Assembly (NCBI GenBank): GCA_964219345.1
Contig: CAXPPN010000032.1
Location: 1 to 64,000 of the forward strand
From: UBA3537 sp964219345
GTDB lineage: Bacteria > Bacteroidota > Bacteroidia > Flavobacteriales > Flavobacteriaceae
DNA: 64,000 nucleotides
Direction of reading: 5' to 3'
Shown: in pieces, positions 37,501 through 46,695 of the stretch
How positions within the stretch are numbered: position 1 is the first letter of the stretch
Layout of the letters: every line of letters starts with the position of its first letter
Translations under genes and position numbers: made by a program
The notes under the pieces: generated by a model
What the model was told of the DNA's origin: nothing
What the model saw: the letters and a program-made list of their open reading frames with translations, nothing else
The model's database searches: none

Positions 37501-39696
37501 AATACTAGTATTGAAATTAATTTAGAAAACAACTCTGATGATTATGATACAATTTCTTGGGAATGGAGTTTTGATGGAGGATTAACATGGACTTTTGTAC
37601 CTGAAACACCATCTAGTTTTGAAAATGTAGCTACAAATACTTTGGAGATTTATAATGCTTCAGATACATATACAAACACCCTTTTTCGAGTGCAAATGCA
37701 AAGAACGGATGTGGTGTGTAAATCATATTATTCTGATGAAGTAGAGCTCGTTGTAAATCCATTGCCTATAATTGTTGAGAATGTAAGCCTTTTTCAGTGT
37801 GATCAAGACACTGATGGAATTACAATATTTAATTTAAATGAAGCCAATGAACTTATTTCTGCAGATTATTTAAATGAAACCTTTACCTTTTATTTTGATG
37901 AATCAGAAGCACTTCTTGGAACTTCAAATAATATAACAGACCCCGTAAATTATCAAAACACAAATTCAGATCCAACAATCAATCCAAACCAAATTTTTGT
38001 TCGAGTAGAAACAATTAATGGTTGTTCACTTGTGGCTCAGCTAGACCTTTTTGTTTCGACAACCCAAATTCCCTCTGGTTTTTCAATTCCTCCGTACCAA
38101 GAATGTTTTGATGATTCTGATGGTTCCACAACTTTCGATTTTAGCAATTCTGAAGCTATTATTTTGGGGATTTTTCCACCCACTCAACCGCTTACTGTGA
38201 CCTATTATGAGTCTGAATCGTATGCATTATCCGAAATCAGCCCTATACTTGATATTCAAAATTATGAAAATACTTCAGGAGTCAATCAATTTATTTGGGT
38301 TCGTGTAGATTCCGACATTGATAATTCGTGTGTAGGTTTAGGACAGTATATCGATTTAATTGTTCATCCATTACCACAATTAAACACCCCAATAGACCAA
38401 TATTTTTGTGTTGGCCCTCCAAATACTTTCGTTTTAGATTTAGCTAATGAATACGATACTTTTGTGTTAGACAGTCAATCTTCAACGGATTTTACAGTGA
38501 GTTATTTTTTAAGTTTAACAGATGCAGAAAGTTCTACCTCAGAAATTTTTTCAGTTTCCAATTCTAGTTCTATTGCACAGATTTTTTATAAAATAACAAA
38601 CAACGCTACAGGATGTTATGATATTGATACTTTTGAAATTGATTTTATTGATATTCCTGTAGCAAATCAACCAGCAATTTTTTCAGAATGTGACACTAAT
38701 AATGATGGAATTTATCTTTTTGACACTTCAACTTTGGAAGCTCAAATTTTAGGAGGACAAACTACAATGAATATTGCATACTATGATGCCTTTGGAAATC
38801 CATTGGAAGACGAAAACGGACAAAATATTACAAGTCCTTTTCCTAATGAGTTTTTATCGTCATCTCAAACTGTAACAGCAGTAGTTTCAAATGGAATTTG
38901 TCCAGATGCTTCAATTGATATTTCATTTTTAGTGAATCCCAATACAAATTTTTCTGTAGATGATATTGTCATTTGTGATGGATCTTCTGAACTAATACAA
39001 CTCAATATGGAGAATTCTTCAACATCATTTAATTATACTTGGACTTTACCAGATTCTTCCATTACCAATACTCTACAACCAGAGCTTGATGTAACACAAA
39101 TTGGCGTTTATGATATTACAGTTACAAACCTGAATGGAAGTTGTTCTTTTTCACAACCATTTGAGGTATTTGAATCTGAAGGACCGACAATTTCTATGTA
39201 CAATATTACAATTGTGGAAGGGACTTCCAATAATTCGATTACCATAGATGAGGCTGCACTTGGGTCAGCAAATTATGAGTTTAAACTTATTGATGAAAAT
39301 GGAAATTTGGTATCTGGTTATCAAGATATTGGCTATTTTGGACAGCTAACAGGTGGGTTCTATTCGCTATATGTTCGTGACGAATTGCGCTGCGAGGAGG
39401 TTGTAATAATTGTACCTGTATTGTATATCATGAATTTCTTTACGCCCAATGGAGATGGGTTCAATGATACTTGGAAAATCAAAGGGATACTTTCAAATAA
39501 TTATATATTTTCGAAAATTTCAATTTTTGATCGTTATGGTAAGTTGTTGAAAAACATGACCATTAACTCAAACTTTTGGGATGGAACTTACAATGGTGTA
39601 TTGATGCCAACAAATGATTATTGGTATAGTATCGAACTGACCAAAAATGACGGAAGTAGTTTTGTTCGTCAAGGGCATTTTACTTTGCGCCGCTAA
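34576..39696 (+). CDS. Large surface protein with type B T9SS sorting domain
   Basis: 1706 residues. Sec signal peptide (about 1-27, ending FSFAQ). A region of about 450 residues resembles the IgGFc-binding N-terminal family. An Ig/PKD-like segment (DAYQWFFNGVPIAGAT) and Asp-rich TSP3/calcium-type stretches (about 556-960, for example DSDNDGVFDVVESG) follow, then several all-beta repeats of about 100 residues starting with phrases such as FQCDQDTDGITIFNLNEA. The last 85 or so residues are the gliding-associated C-terminal (CHU_C, type B) domain: FFTPNGDGFNDTWKIKG...ISIFDRYGKLL...FWDGTYNG. It should cross the outer membrane by T9SS and act as an adhesin or filament. It lies just upstream of gldB. 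Confidence 0.88.
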   Translation: MNQLIKYFCFRLSLLIIFTFSNFSFAQLSRTHYVPPITVAPNGNALPQNQFLHISTPSTEVISVEVNELGNGTTTYTLSNANPLELFIGNGDNTSFVVSSSDTGTKITNKGYIIQSEKPVYVSARLTAGNQNQAGSLVSKGLSGLGQTFRAGTFTNLKNFTSANQDYINFITVMATENNTDVNFSDLPTDIIILNNTPLSVNLDAGESYVIALNPADTPSNRDGLIGALVSSNKPIIMNCGSFNGSNSTGGGRDAGIDQIAPLETIAIENQEFSEYIFIRANGYDDIERPLIVAHSDNTEVWVSGEPGSATGAYHTTLNAGDYVSLGGNLFSTQSTSGSNPGGNLYVWTSKTTFAYQGIGGVNNEANQELFFVPPLNCKAPRAIDNIPLIESSGSTGTSFTGGITIVAEAGAAVNINGVPTTATAQSVVGNSNFVTYLISGLSGNISVTSDGQIYVSYYGANGAAALGGFYSGFIFKPEITSTALDVTVDNICIPFIELNLGSEETFDAYQWFFNGVPIAGATSETHIPTVPGYYQLEGIITDCSTVLSDDIPVSGCAGDSDDDGQNNNIDIDIDNDGILNSQESNCNFDFDLSIDIGPYFTSSTTNSVENVAPIPFEGFTNQIMHLSASPNVGNSQSTTTYQLVFDAPTHFKIEQAPSTFTSGEMNDEEQYTLSVPQDQTITVLNLDNQLLIDVNYDGIYDNNVQEFTAFEIRFKLNSAALPNGNGTFSFQSYSASQFEIEYNNISEINSNSVAFQLTQTCRSIDSDGDSIEDAIDLDSDNDGVFDVVESGNSALDTSGNGRVDGMDTNDSESDGHHDLAQSPIDTDFDLIFDYLDLDSDNDGLFDLFEAGIGFNTLDLNNDGQIDLGFTDNNFNGSSDIAETIIPLDSDADGLPDFIELDSDADDCYDVDEAGFTGTLGILNGTSIDTNGLVLGGDGYGLAIDTNADGLFDYQDLINITTQSLNSPLFVCEEGNTSIEINLENNSDDYDTISWEWSFDGGLTWTFVPETPSSFENVATNTLEIYNASDTYTNTLFRVQMQRTDVVCKSYYSDEVELVVNPLPIIVENVSLFQCDQDTDGITIFNLNEANELISADYLNETFTFYFDESEALLGTSNNITDPVNYQNTNSDPTINPNQIFVRVETINGCSLVAQLDLFVSTTQIPSGFSIPPYQECFDDSDGSTTFDFSNSEAIILGIFPPTQPLTVTYYESESYALSEISPILDIQNYENTSGVNQFIWVRVDSDIDNSCVGLGQYIDLIVHPLPQLNTPIDQYFCVGPPNTFVLDLANEYDTFVLDSQSSTDFTVSYFLSLTDAESSTSEIFSVSNSSSIAQIFYKITNNATGCYDIDTFEIDFIDIPVANQPAIFSECDTNNDGIYLFDTSTLEAQILGGQTTMNIAYYDAFGNPLEDENGQNITSPFPNEFLSSSQTVTAVVSNGICPDASIDISFLVNPNTNFSVDDIVICDGSSELIQLNMENSSTSFNYTWTLPDSSITNTLQPELDVTQIGVYDITVTNLNGSCSFSQPFEVFESEGPTISMYNITIVEGTSNNSITIDEAALGSANYEFKLIDENGNLVSGYQDIGYFGQLTGGFYSLYVRDELRCEEVVIIVPVLYIMNFFTPNGDGFNDTWKIKGILSNNYIFSKISIFDRYGKLLKNMTINSNFWDGTYNGVLMPTNDYWYSIELTKNDGSSFVRQGHFTLRR

Positions 39697-39745
39697 TTGT
39701 TTGGGAATTGCTTCAAATTCCTGTTTTCATTTGAATACTAATGAC

Positions 39746-39753
39746 TATTTTTG
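39746..39753 (+). promoter_or_regulatory. Bacteroidota -7 box of gldB (TATTTTTG)
   Basis: TATTTTTG fits TAnnTTTG, 14 bases before the gldB ATG at 39768. A TTTG at 39730-39733 is closer than usual for -33. Confidence 0.45.
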
Positions 39754-39767
39754 TTATATAGTTTCAG

Positions 39768-40766
39768 ATGAGTTTCACCATGATTCAAACTAATTATTTG
39801 ACAAATCATTTTAAAAAAATAGGCATCTTTCTTATCCTATTGATCTGTTTTTCATGCAATAAAAATGCTCAATTACAAAAAGAAATTGAAGCTGTTACAA
39901 TGGAATTGAAAGTTGAACGTTTCGATCAAGTTTTTATGAAGTCAACTAAAGAAAGCTTACCTACTTTGAAAACGCAATATCCTTTTTTGTTCCCTAAACA
40001 AACTCCAGATTCTATTTTTTTGGAACGTACACAAGACCCTATTCAAAAGTTGATTCAAAAGTCAGTTGATAGTGTTTTTAGTAATTTTCAAGATACTGAA
40101 GCGGAATTAATAGCTTTTTACAAACACCTAAAATATTATAATCCATCATTAAAAAAACCACGTGTTATCACAGTTTTTTCCGATGTAGATTATCGCAACA
40201 AAGTTATCGTTACAGACTCTATAGTTTTAATTAGTATTGATAATTATTTGGGTGCTGATCATGAGTTTTATGAAAGCTTTTACAATTATATTCGAAAAAA
40301 TTTAAAGAGAGATCAAATTGTAATGGATCTTGCTGATGCTTATGCATTTCGTTTAATTAATCAACCAAGGCGAAAGACGTTTTTGGAAGAATTGATATAT
40401 CACGGAAAAAAATTATATCTAAAAGATCTTTGGGTGCCGTTGGCAGAGGACAGTACAAAAATTGGCTATACCAATGATGAGCTCTTGTGGGCCAAAGACA
40501 ATGAGTTTTATATCTGGCAATATTTTATTGAAAATGAATTGTTGTATAGTACAGATACCAAACTTGTTGGACGTTTTATTGCACCAGCACCATTTTCACG
40601 TTTCAATTTGGAGCTCGATAGTGAATCTCCAGGTGCATTGGGACAATATATTGGTTGGAAAATTGTACGTTCATACATGGAAAATAATCCTTCTTCATTA
40701 CTGCAAATGCTTCAAATGAATGCACAAACACTATTTAACAAAGCAAAATATAAACCAAAAAAATAA
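39768..40766 (+). CDS. gldB: Gliding motility lipoprotein GldB
   Basis: 332 residues. The signal peptide ends LLICFSC with lipidation of the Cys near residue 30, followed by NKNAQ, which is not an acidic surface signal. The sequence (KVERFDQVFMKSTKESL early, VSIDNYLGADHEFYE-type middle and GRFIAPAPFSRFNLE late) matches GldB, needed for gliding and T9SS stability. The internal ATG at 39780 is an alternative start. The stop shares one base with the gldC ATG. Confidence 0.92.
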   Translation: MSFTMIQTNYLTNHFKKIGIFLILLICFSCNKNAQLQKEIEAVTMELKVERFDQVFMKSTKESLPTLKTQYPFLFPKQTPDSIFLERTQDPIQKLIQKSVDSVFSNFQDTEAELIAFYKHLKYYNPSLKKPRVITVFSDVDYRNKVIVTDSIVLISIDNYLGADHEFYESFYNYIRKNLKRDQIVMDLADAYAFRLINQPRRKTFLEELIYHGKKLYLKDLWVPLAEDSTKIGYTNDELLWAKDNEFYIWQYFIENELLYSTDTKLVGRFIAPAPFSRFNLELDSESPGALGQYIGWKIVRSYMENNPSSLLQMLQMNAQTLFNKAKYKPKK

Positions 40767-41104
40767 TGGCTAAAGCACACACTTCAAAAATTGAATTGAA
40801 CGTAGAATTGGATGAAAATCGCATACCGGAAAAATTATCTTGGACAGCGCAGGATGGTGGAATTTCAAATGCTGATGCAAAGGCTATTTTTCTTTCTGTA
40901 TGGGACTCCAAAGTAAAAGAATCTTTACGCATCGATTTGTGGACAAAAGACATGCCTGTTGATGAGATGAAACTGTTTTTTCATCAAACACTTACAGCCA
41001 TGAGCGATACTTTTATGCGTGCCACACAAGATGAAAAAATGACGGCAACAATGAGGGATTTTTGTGATTATTTTGCAGAAAAATTAGAATTAAAGAAGCC
41101 TTAA
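40766..41104 (+). CDS. gldC: Gliding motility protein GldC
   Basis: 112-residue cytoplasmic protein (MAKAHTSKIELNVELDENRI; GISNADAKAIFLSVWD; LRIDLWTKDMPVDEMK) matching GldC, encoded with GldB in gliding flavobacteria. It has no signal peptide. In F. johnsoniae it improves, but is not essential for, gliding. Convergent with rodA, with only 10 bases between the stops. Confidence 0.92.
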   Translation: MAKAHTSKIELNVELDENRIPEKLSWTAQDGGISNADAKAIFLSVWDSKVKESLRIDLWTKDMPVDEMKLFFHQTLTAMSDTFMRATQDEKMTATMRDFCDYFAEKLELKKP

Positions 41105-41114
41105 AAACTAATAT

Positions 41115-42395
41115 TTACCAGACATTGAGACGGTTTGAGTCTAGCTTTAAGAAAATAAACACCAAAATTGTAAAAGCTAGAAGTCCAGATCCCCCATAAC
41201 TAAAAAAGGGTAAAGGGATACCTATTGTTGGAATAAGCCCCATTACCATTCCAATATTAATTAAAAAATGTACAAAAATAATAGAAGCTACACCATAACC
41301 ATAAGCTCTGCTAAATTGTGATTTATGCCGTTCGGCCAAAAACAAAATTCTACCAATCATTAACACAAAAAGTACAACAACAATACTACTTCCCAAAAAC
41401 CCCCATTCTTCTGCTACTGTACTAAAAATATAGTCGGTGTGTTGTTCTGGAACAAATTTTCCTTTAGTTCGTGTGCCTTCTTTAAATCCTTTTCCTGTAA
41501 GACCACCAGAGCGAATAGCTTTTTCTGATTGATTGAGATTGTAAGAAATATTACGTTTCATGATTTTCAGTTTTTCTGGGTCTTTTTCAAGTCTGAGCCA
41601 AACTTCAATACGGTCTTTTTGATGTTTTTGTAATACGTTGTCAAAACTCCATTCTGTTCCAAAACTAAGCCCAGAACACAAAATGAGAATTAATACAGAT
41701 AGTGTAATTTTTTTCTTTTTTCGCTTAAAAAATAATTGATAAATCACAATAAAACTTGCTACAATGCTTATGACAGTTAGCGCAGAAAATTTTAAGGTAG
41801 CAATAGTTATAATCAATAGTGAAGCGCCAAATAAAATGTATTTTTGTGGAATACCTTCTCTGTAAAATACAAATATTAGCCCTGCAAAAACAAGTGTGCT
41901 TCCTGCATCATTTTGTAGTAAAATCAAAACAGCAGGGACTGCCACAATAAGTGCAGCACGAAACTGATCCATACTGTCTTTAATATTGGTTTGAAGGTCA
42001 CTCATGTATTTAGCTACGGCCAATGCTGTTGCAAATTTTACAAACTCGCTAGGTTGTAACGTAGCTCCTCCAATTTCATACCACGACAAAGCCCCATTAA
42101 CTTTTTTACCAAAGACAAAAAGCCCTGCTAGCGCAACTAATGATAACAAGTAAATAATACTTGCAAATCGTTCATAAAATTTTGCATCAATTGATAAAAT
42201 AAGTATAATTGAAATCAATGATAAACCAATAAATACAGATTGTTTTCCATAGGGTTCAGACAGGTCAAAATATGAATTAAAAGCACCGTCTGTAGAGGCC
42301 GATAAAATATTGAAATAGCCAAATAGAACCAGGGCCAAATAAATCATAACGACCACCCAATCCAACTGAAAACTATGTGCTCTATTTAGGTTCAT
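41115..42395 (-). CDS. rodA: Rod-shape peptidoglycan polymerase RodA
   Basis: 426-residue SEDS-family glycosyltransferase with about ten membrane segments. GKKVNGALSWYEIGGATLQPSEFVK near 110 and the C-terminal IGMVMGLIPTIGIPLPFFSYGGSGLL are diagnostic. It extends glycan strands with PBP2, encoded just upstream (4-base overlap), under MreBCD control. Confidence 0.95.
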   Translation of the reverse strand: MNLNRAHSFQLDWVVVMIYLALVLFGYFNILSASTDGAFNSYFDLSEPYGKQSVFIGLSLISIILILSIDAKFYERFASIIYLLSLVALAGLFVFGKKVNGALSWYEIGGATLQPSEFVKFATALAVAKYMSDLQTNIKDSMDQFRAALIVAVPAVLILLQNDAGSTLVFAGLIFVFYREGIPQKYILFGASLLIITIATLKFSALTVISIVASFIVIYQLFFKRKKKKITLSVLILILCSGLSFGTEWSFDNVLQKHQKDRIEVWLRLEKDPEKLKIMKRNISYNLNQSEKAIRSGGLTGKGFKEGTRTKGKFVPEQHTDYIFSTVAEEWGFLGSSIVVVLFVLMIGRILFLAERHKSQFSRAYGYGVASIIFVHFLINIGMVMGLIPTIGIPLPFFSYGGSGLLAFTILVFIFLKLDSNRLNVW

Positions 42396-44257
42396 TGTTG
42401 ATTGATTTTAAAGGGTTTGCCACTATAAGGCTTTAAGTATTCATCTTCTAAACTTTTGTTTAAAACAAGGCGTTCCATGTATTTTAAACTAACCTCACCT
42501 TTTAGATATTTTTCTATCATCAAACTTGCAATTCGTCCAGCCCATCGAGCGCCATAATATCCATTTTCTACCAATACAGCAATGGCAATTTTTGGATCTT
42601 CTTTTGGTGCAAAAGCAACAAAAATGGAGTGGTCTGTAAGCTGTGTTTTAATGCCATCAATTTTTGTAAAATTTTCAGCTGTTCCAGTTTTTCCACAAAT
42701 TTCAATTCCTGGAACTTTCAAAAAACTAGCTGTTCCTTTGGTGTACACTTGGTGCATACCTTCAATTATAGGTTCAAAATGTGTAGAATCAATTGAGGTC
42801 TCTTTTTTAGTCGTAAAATTTTTATCAATAGTTTCACCATCAATAGATTTGATGATATGAGGGGTGTAGTAAAAGCCTTTGTTGGCAATTGCGGCAGTCA
42901 TGTTTGCCAATTGAATAGGTGTTACCAAAATTTCACCCTGACCAATTGAATTCGATAAAATTGTAGTGGGCCCCCATTTAAAATCGGGGTACCAAGCATC
43001 GTAATAAGCACCGTCTGGAATATTTCCTTTTTTACCCACTGATAAATCATTCCCCAAAAAGTTCCCAAGACCAAAACTTTTAATATGACTACTCCATATG
43101 TCCATGCCATTTGAAGCTTCGTTATATTTATCAATGGTTTTTCTGAATGCCATAGCAAAATATGAGTTACACGAATTACTTATTGCTGAAAACAAATTCC
43201 TATATCCGCCTCCGCAATGACATTTCATTATACGTCTGTTTTTGCCATAAATGTATTTCTCAGTACAATAAACAGTTTCACGAGTTGTAATTACGTTTTC
43301 TTGAAGTGCTGCTAGTGCCACCAAGGTTTTAAAAGGCGAGCCAGGAACGTGCATTCGGATTAGTGCTTTATCAAAAAGTGGTCTGTAAATAGAATCTGTG
43401 TAAAGCTTCGTATAATTTTTTGAGCGTTCTCTACCCACCAAAAGTGCAGGGTTGTATGATGGTGCAGATACAAGAGTTAATAATTCTCCAGAAGATGGTT
43501 CAATTGCGACAATACCTCCCATTTTATTTTGCATCAATTGTTCTCCATATTCTTGAAGCGTAGCATCTATGGTAATTGTAATGTTTTTTCCAGGTGTAGG
43601 AAGTGTATCAAATTGGCCATTCTTGTACGAACCAATATCTCTATTATAGATATCTTTTTGAATATACTTTACACCTTTTTCGCCACGCAATTCTTTTTCG
43701 TAAGATTTTTCAACACCTTGTTTTCCAATTAAATCGCCTAATTTATAATATCCATCTTTTGAAATATTATCGGGGTTGACTTCGGCAATGTAGCCCAAAA
43801 CATTGGCACCAATTTCAGTTTGATAGTCTCTTACAGCTCTTTTTTGTACATAAAAGCCTTTGAATTTTCGAAGTTTTTCAGACAAAAAAGCATAATCTTC
43901 TTTCGAAAGATGAGCTAAGAATATTGATGGTAATCGTGGAGAGTAGCGTCTAGCACGGTTGAAAGATTTTAAAAACTGAGCTTTATCGATGTCTAGCAAT
44001 GAACAAAACATCAATGTATCAAGCGCCTCAACTTCTCTTGGAATAACAACAACATCGTAAGTTGGTTGATTGGCGACAAGTAATTTTCCATTACGGTCAT
44101 AAATATAACCTCGTTTTGGGTGTTGATAGATTTTTCGAATAGCATTGTCATTTTCTAGACTATTAGATTCGTCTTGAAAAACTTGCAAATAAAACAATCT
44201 CCCAACGAAAATGATGCCAGTAAAAATTACAAGTCCTAAAAGTAGAAATTTTCTCAT
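42392..44257 (-). CDS. mrdA: Penicillin-binding protein 2 (peptidoglycan transpeptidase)
   Basis: 621-residue class B PBP with one N-terminal membrane helix. Catalytic motifs are present: SxxK as GSPFK (near 306), SxN as SNSCNSYF (near 361) and KTGT in CGKTGTAEN (near 520). The CHCGGGYRN stretch near 345 adds two Cys. It cross-links peptidoglycan of the side wall with RodA. The stop overlaps the rodA start. Confidence 0.94.
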   Translation of the reverse strand: MRKFLLLGLVIFTGIIFVGRLFYLQVFQDESNSLENDNAIRKIYQHPKRGYIYDRNGKLLVANQPTYDVVVIPREVEALDTLMFCSLLDIDKAQFLKSFNRARRYSPRLPSIFLAHLSKEDYAFLSEKLRKFKGFYVQKRAVRDYQTEIGANVLGYIAEVNPDNISKDGYYKLGDLIGKQGVEKSYEKELRGEKGVKYIQKDIYNRDIGSYKNGQFDTLPTPGKNITITIDATLQEYGEQLMQNKMGGIVAIEPSSGELLTLVSAPSYNPALLVGRERSKNYTKLYTDSIYRPLFDKALIRMHVPGSPFKTLVALAALQENVITTRETVYCTEKYIYGKNRRIMKCHCGGGYRNLFSAISNSCNSYFAMAFRKTIDKYNEASNGMDIWSSHIKSFGLGNFLGNDLSVGKKGNIPDGAYYDAWYPDFKWGPTTILSNSIGQGEILVTPIQLANMTAAIANKGFYYTPHIIKSIDGETIDKNFTTKKETSIDSTHFEPIIEGMHQVYTKGTASFLKVPGIEICGKTGTAENFTKIDGIKTQLTDHSIFVAFAPKEDPKIAIAVLVENGYYGARWAGRIASLMIEKYLKGEVSLKYMERLVLNKSLEDEYLKPYSGKPFKINQQ

Positions 44258-44760
44258 TTTTCTTTTTGACTAAAAAGTGTATGCAATATAAGAGTAAGAA
44301 AAAGAGTAAAAACTCCAGAGCTTAAAGCCTGTGAAATAATCATATTTGTTTTTGTACCATCAAAAACAACAAGTGCAAACAAAATGAGATGATGAATAAA
44401 AATTAGGAATGCAAAATAGACTATGCGTTGCAAAATTTCAGAATCATTAAACTTAATGGCTTGATATTCATATGCAGAACCAAAAGAAAATTTTAAAAAA
44501 ATTGGTCGAATATAGGCAATTGATACAGCTGCTGCTGCGTGTGCACCGCCAGAGTCTAAAAAAATATCAATGATTAATCCCAAACAAAAACTAAGAAAAA
44601 TAAAGCTGATTCTGTTGTTTTTAACAGGATACAATAGAATGAATAAAATGTAAATATAGGGGTTAATGTTCCCAAGAAAATTCATTTGATTACAGATGAA
44701 TACTTGAAGTAAAATGAGTACAATGAATCGAACCGTATTTGAAAACAATATGCTATTCAT
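44254..44760 (-). CDS. mreD: Rod shape-determining protein MreD
   Basis: 168-residue membrane protein with about five to six hydrophobic helices. Its place between mreC and PBP2, overlapping both (8 and 4 bases), and its size support MreD. It helps to connect MreB to the cell-wall synthases. Confidence 0.88.
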   Translation of the reverse strand: MNSILFSNTVRFIVLILLQVFICNQMNFLGNINPYIYILFILLYPVKNNRISFIFLSFCLGLIIDIFLDSGGAHAAAAVSIAYIRPIFLKFSFGSAYEYQAIKFNDSEILQRIVYFAFLIFIHHLILFALVVFDGTKTNMIISQALSSGVFTLFLTLILHTLFSQKEK

Positions 44761-45559
44761 TGGCTGGATTTAAAGTTTGTAATTCATCAATATCTAAATT
44801 TTCAATTACATGAACATGACGTAAATTAGTCATGTCATTAAATAATTTAACATTGATGATATATAAGTCTTTGGTGTCATTCAATTTGTAGGATTCCACT
44901 GCGCCAATAGGAATATTTTCTGGAAAAGTGTAAGAAAACCCACTAGTAACAATTGTGTCACCAACTGCTATTACAGCCAAATCTTGTATATCGTTGAGTT
45001 GAACAATATTGTGATTAATACCATCCCAACCCAACGTTCCAAAATGATTGCTTTGTTTTATTTTAGCATTGATTTTACTTTTTGTATTTAAAATAGAGAG
45101 TACACGCGCGTATTTAGATGAGGTTTGGTCTATTATTCCAACAATTCCTTTGGAAGTAATAACTCCAAAATCTTCCTTAATACCATCATTTTCACCTATG
45201 TCTAGTGTGATGTAATTTTCTAAATACTGATAACTATTTTTATTCACTAGAGTTGGAGTAAGTTTGAATTTTTTTTCAATCTCTAAAGTATCAATAATTT
45301 TAATTTTTGAATTGAAAACTTGAGATTTCAACCGGTTATTTTCTTCTAGAAGTAGAGCGTTTTCTTGTTTCAGATTGAAGTAATTTCCAATGCTTGAAAA
45401 CACGCCGTGTATACTTCCAGAAATTTGATTTGATGAATTGAATAATTTACTTTTATGATAATCATGCGATTGAGTGGTAATCGTAAATGCAACTAAAAAC
45501 AAAATCAAAAACAAGACTGTTGTCCTATTTTTAAAGAAGAAATTTAGGAGTTGTTGCAT
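44753..45559 (-). CDS. mreC: Rod shape-determining protein MreC
   Basis: 268 residues: short cytoplasmic start, one membrane helix (TVLFLILFLVAFTIT), a coiled coil near 65-90 (LKQENALLLEENNRLKSQVF) and the periplasmic beta domain (GVITSKGIVGIIDQTSS; FGTLGWDG; VTSGFSYTFPENIPIG). It organises PBP2/RodA. It starts 10 bases after mreB. Confidence 0.94.
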   Translation of the reverse strand: MQQLLNFFFKNRTTVLFLILFLVAFTITTQSHDYHKSKLFNSSNQISGSIHGVFSSIGNYFNLKQENALLLEENNRLKSQVFNSKIKIIDTLEIEKKFKLTPTLVNKNSYQYLENYITLDIGENDGIKEDFGVITSKGIVGIIDQTSSKYARVLSILNTKSKINAKIKQSNHFGTLGWDGINHNIVQLNDIQDLAVIAVGDTIVTSGFSYTFPENIPIGAVESYKLNDTKDLYIINVKLFNDMTNLRHVHVIENLDIDELQTLNPANE

Positions 45560-45569
45560 GACTCAATAA

Positions 45570-46598
45570 CTATTTGATCAAGACACTCTTATATTTTACG
45601 ATATTTTTTAGAACAATACCAGTTCCTCGAACAACTGCTCTAAGCGGGTCTTCGGCAATGTAGACGGGGAGGTCTGTTTTTTGCGACAGTCGTTTGTCCA
45701 ACCCTCTGAGCATAGAACCACCACCGGCAAGATATATTCCTGTGTTATAAATATCTGCAGCCAATTCAGGAGGTGTTTGCGAGAGTGTTTCCATTACAGA
45801 ATCTTCAATTCTAAGAATGGATTTATCCAATGCTTTTGCTATTTCACGGTGTGAAATCTGTACTTGTTTTGGTTTTCCTGTAAGCAAATCTCGTCCTTGA
45901 ACATTCATTTCATCTGGGGGAAGTTCTAAATCTTCTGTAGCAGCACCAATTTGAATTTTGATTTTCTCTGCAGTTCGATCACCAACATATAAATTATGTT
46001 GTGTGCGCATATAATAAATGATGTCATTAGTAAATACATCACCAGCAACTTTTACAGATTTATCACATACAATTCCTCCGAGTGCTATAACCGCAATCTC
46101 GGTCGTTCCACCACCAATATCTACAATCATATTCCCTTTGGGTTGCATGATATCTACTCCAATACCAATGGCTGCTGCCATGGGTTCATGAATGAGGTAT
46201 ACTTCTTTGCCGTTTACACGTTCTGCAGATTCTTTAACCGCACGCATTTCAACTTCTGTAATTCCAGAGGGAATACAAATGACCATCCTCAAAGATGGAG
46301 CAAATAATTTTTTCTTTAGTGCAGGAATATTCTTGATAAACATACTTATCATCTGCTCGGACGCATCAAAATCAGCAATTACACCATCTTTTAGTGGGCG
46401 AATTGTTTTGATGTTTTCGTGAGTTTTCCCTTGCATCAAACTAGCTTCTTTCCCAACTGCAATGATTTTTCCAGAAACACGATCTCTAGCAACAATTGAT
46501 GGACTATCAATAACTACTTTGTCATTATGAATAATGAGTGTATTGGCTGTACCCAAATCAATGGCAATTTCCTCAGTTAAGAAATCAAAAAATCCCAT
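45570..46598 (-). CDS. mreB: Actin-like shape protein MreB
   Basis: 342-residue actin homologue that forms membrane filaments guiding side-wall growth. Phosphate-1 motif DLGTANT at 14-20, phosphate-2 DIGGGTTE near 162 and the adenosine motif LAGGGSMLRG near 290 are intact. First gene of mreBCD-PBP2-rodA. Confidence 0.97.
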   Translation of the reverse strand: MGFFDFLTEEIAIDLGTANTLIIHNDKVVIDSPSIVARDRVSGKIIAVGKEASLMQGKTHENIKTIRPLKDGVIADFDASEQMISMFIKNIPALKKKLFAPSLRMVICIPSGITEVEMRAVKESAERVNGKEVYLIHEPMAAAIGIGVDIMQPKGNMIVDIGGGTTEIAVIALGGIVCDKSVKVAGDVFTNDIIYYMRTQHNLYVGDRTAEKIKIQIGAATEDLELPPDEMNVQGRDLLTGKPKQVQISHREIAKALDKSILRIEDSVMETLSQTPPELAADIYNTGIYLAGGGSMLRGLDKRLSQKTDLPVYIAEDPLRAVVRGTGIVLKNIVKYKSVLIK

Positions 46599-46647
46599 AG
46601 GTAGTAAAAATTATGTTGGTGTTCTAAAAAAAATATATGCTTAGGCG

Positions 46648-46676
46648 TAAATGTACTAAAAATAAATTTTAGTCAA
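46648..46676 (-). promoter_or_regulatory. Probable promoter of the mreB operon (TTG-N18-TACATTTA)
   Basis: On the minus strand TTG (46676-46674) is followed after 18 bases by TACATTTA, one base off TAnnTTTG, leaving a leader of about 45 bases before mreB. Confidence 0.5.
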
Positions 46677-46695
46677 TCCTCAAAAAAGTATTTTT

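Noticed and set aside
46677..46695. Terminator for purH (A6-GTA-T7)
   Set aside because: Only an A/T stem with a 3-base loop; too weak to call.
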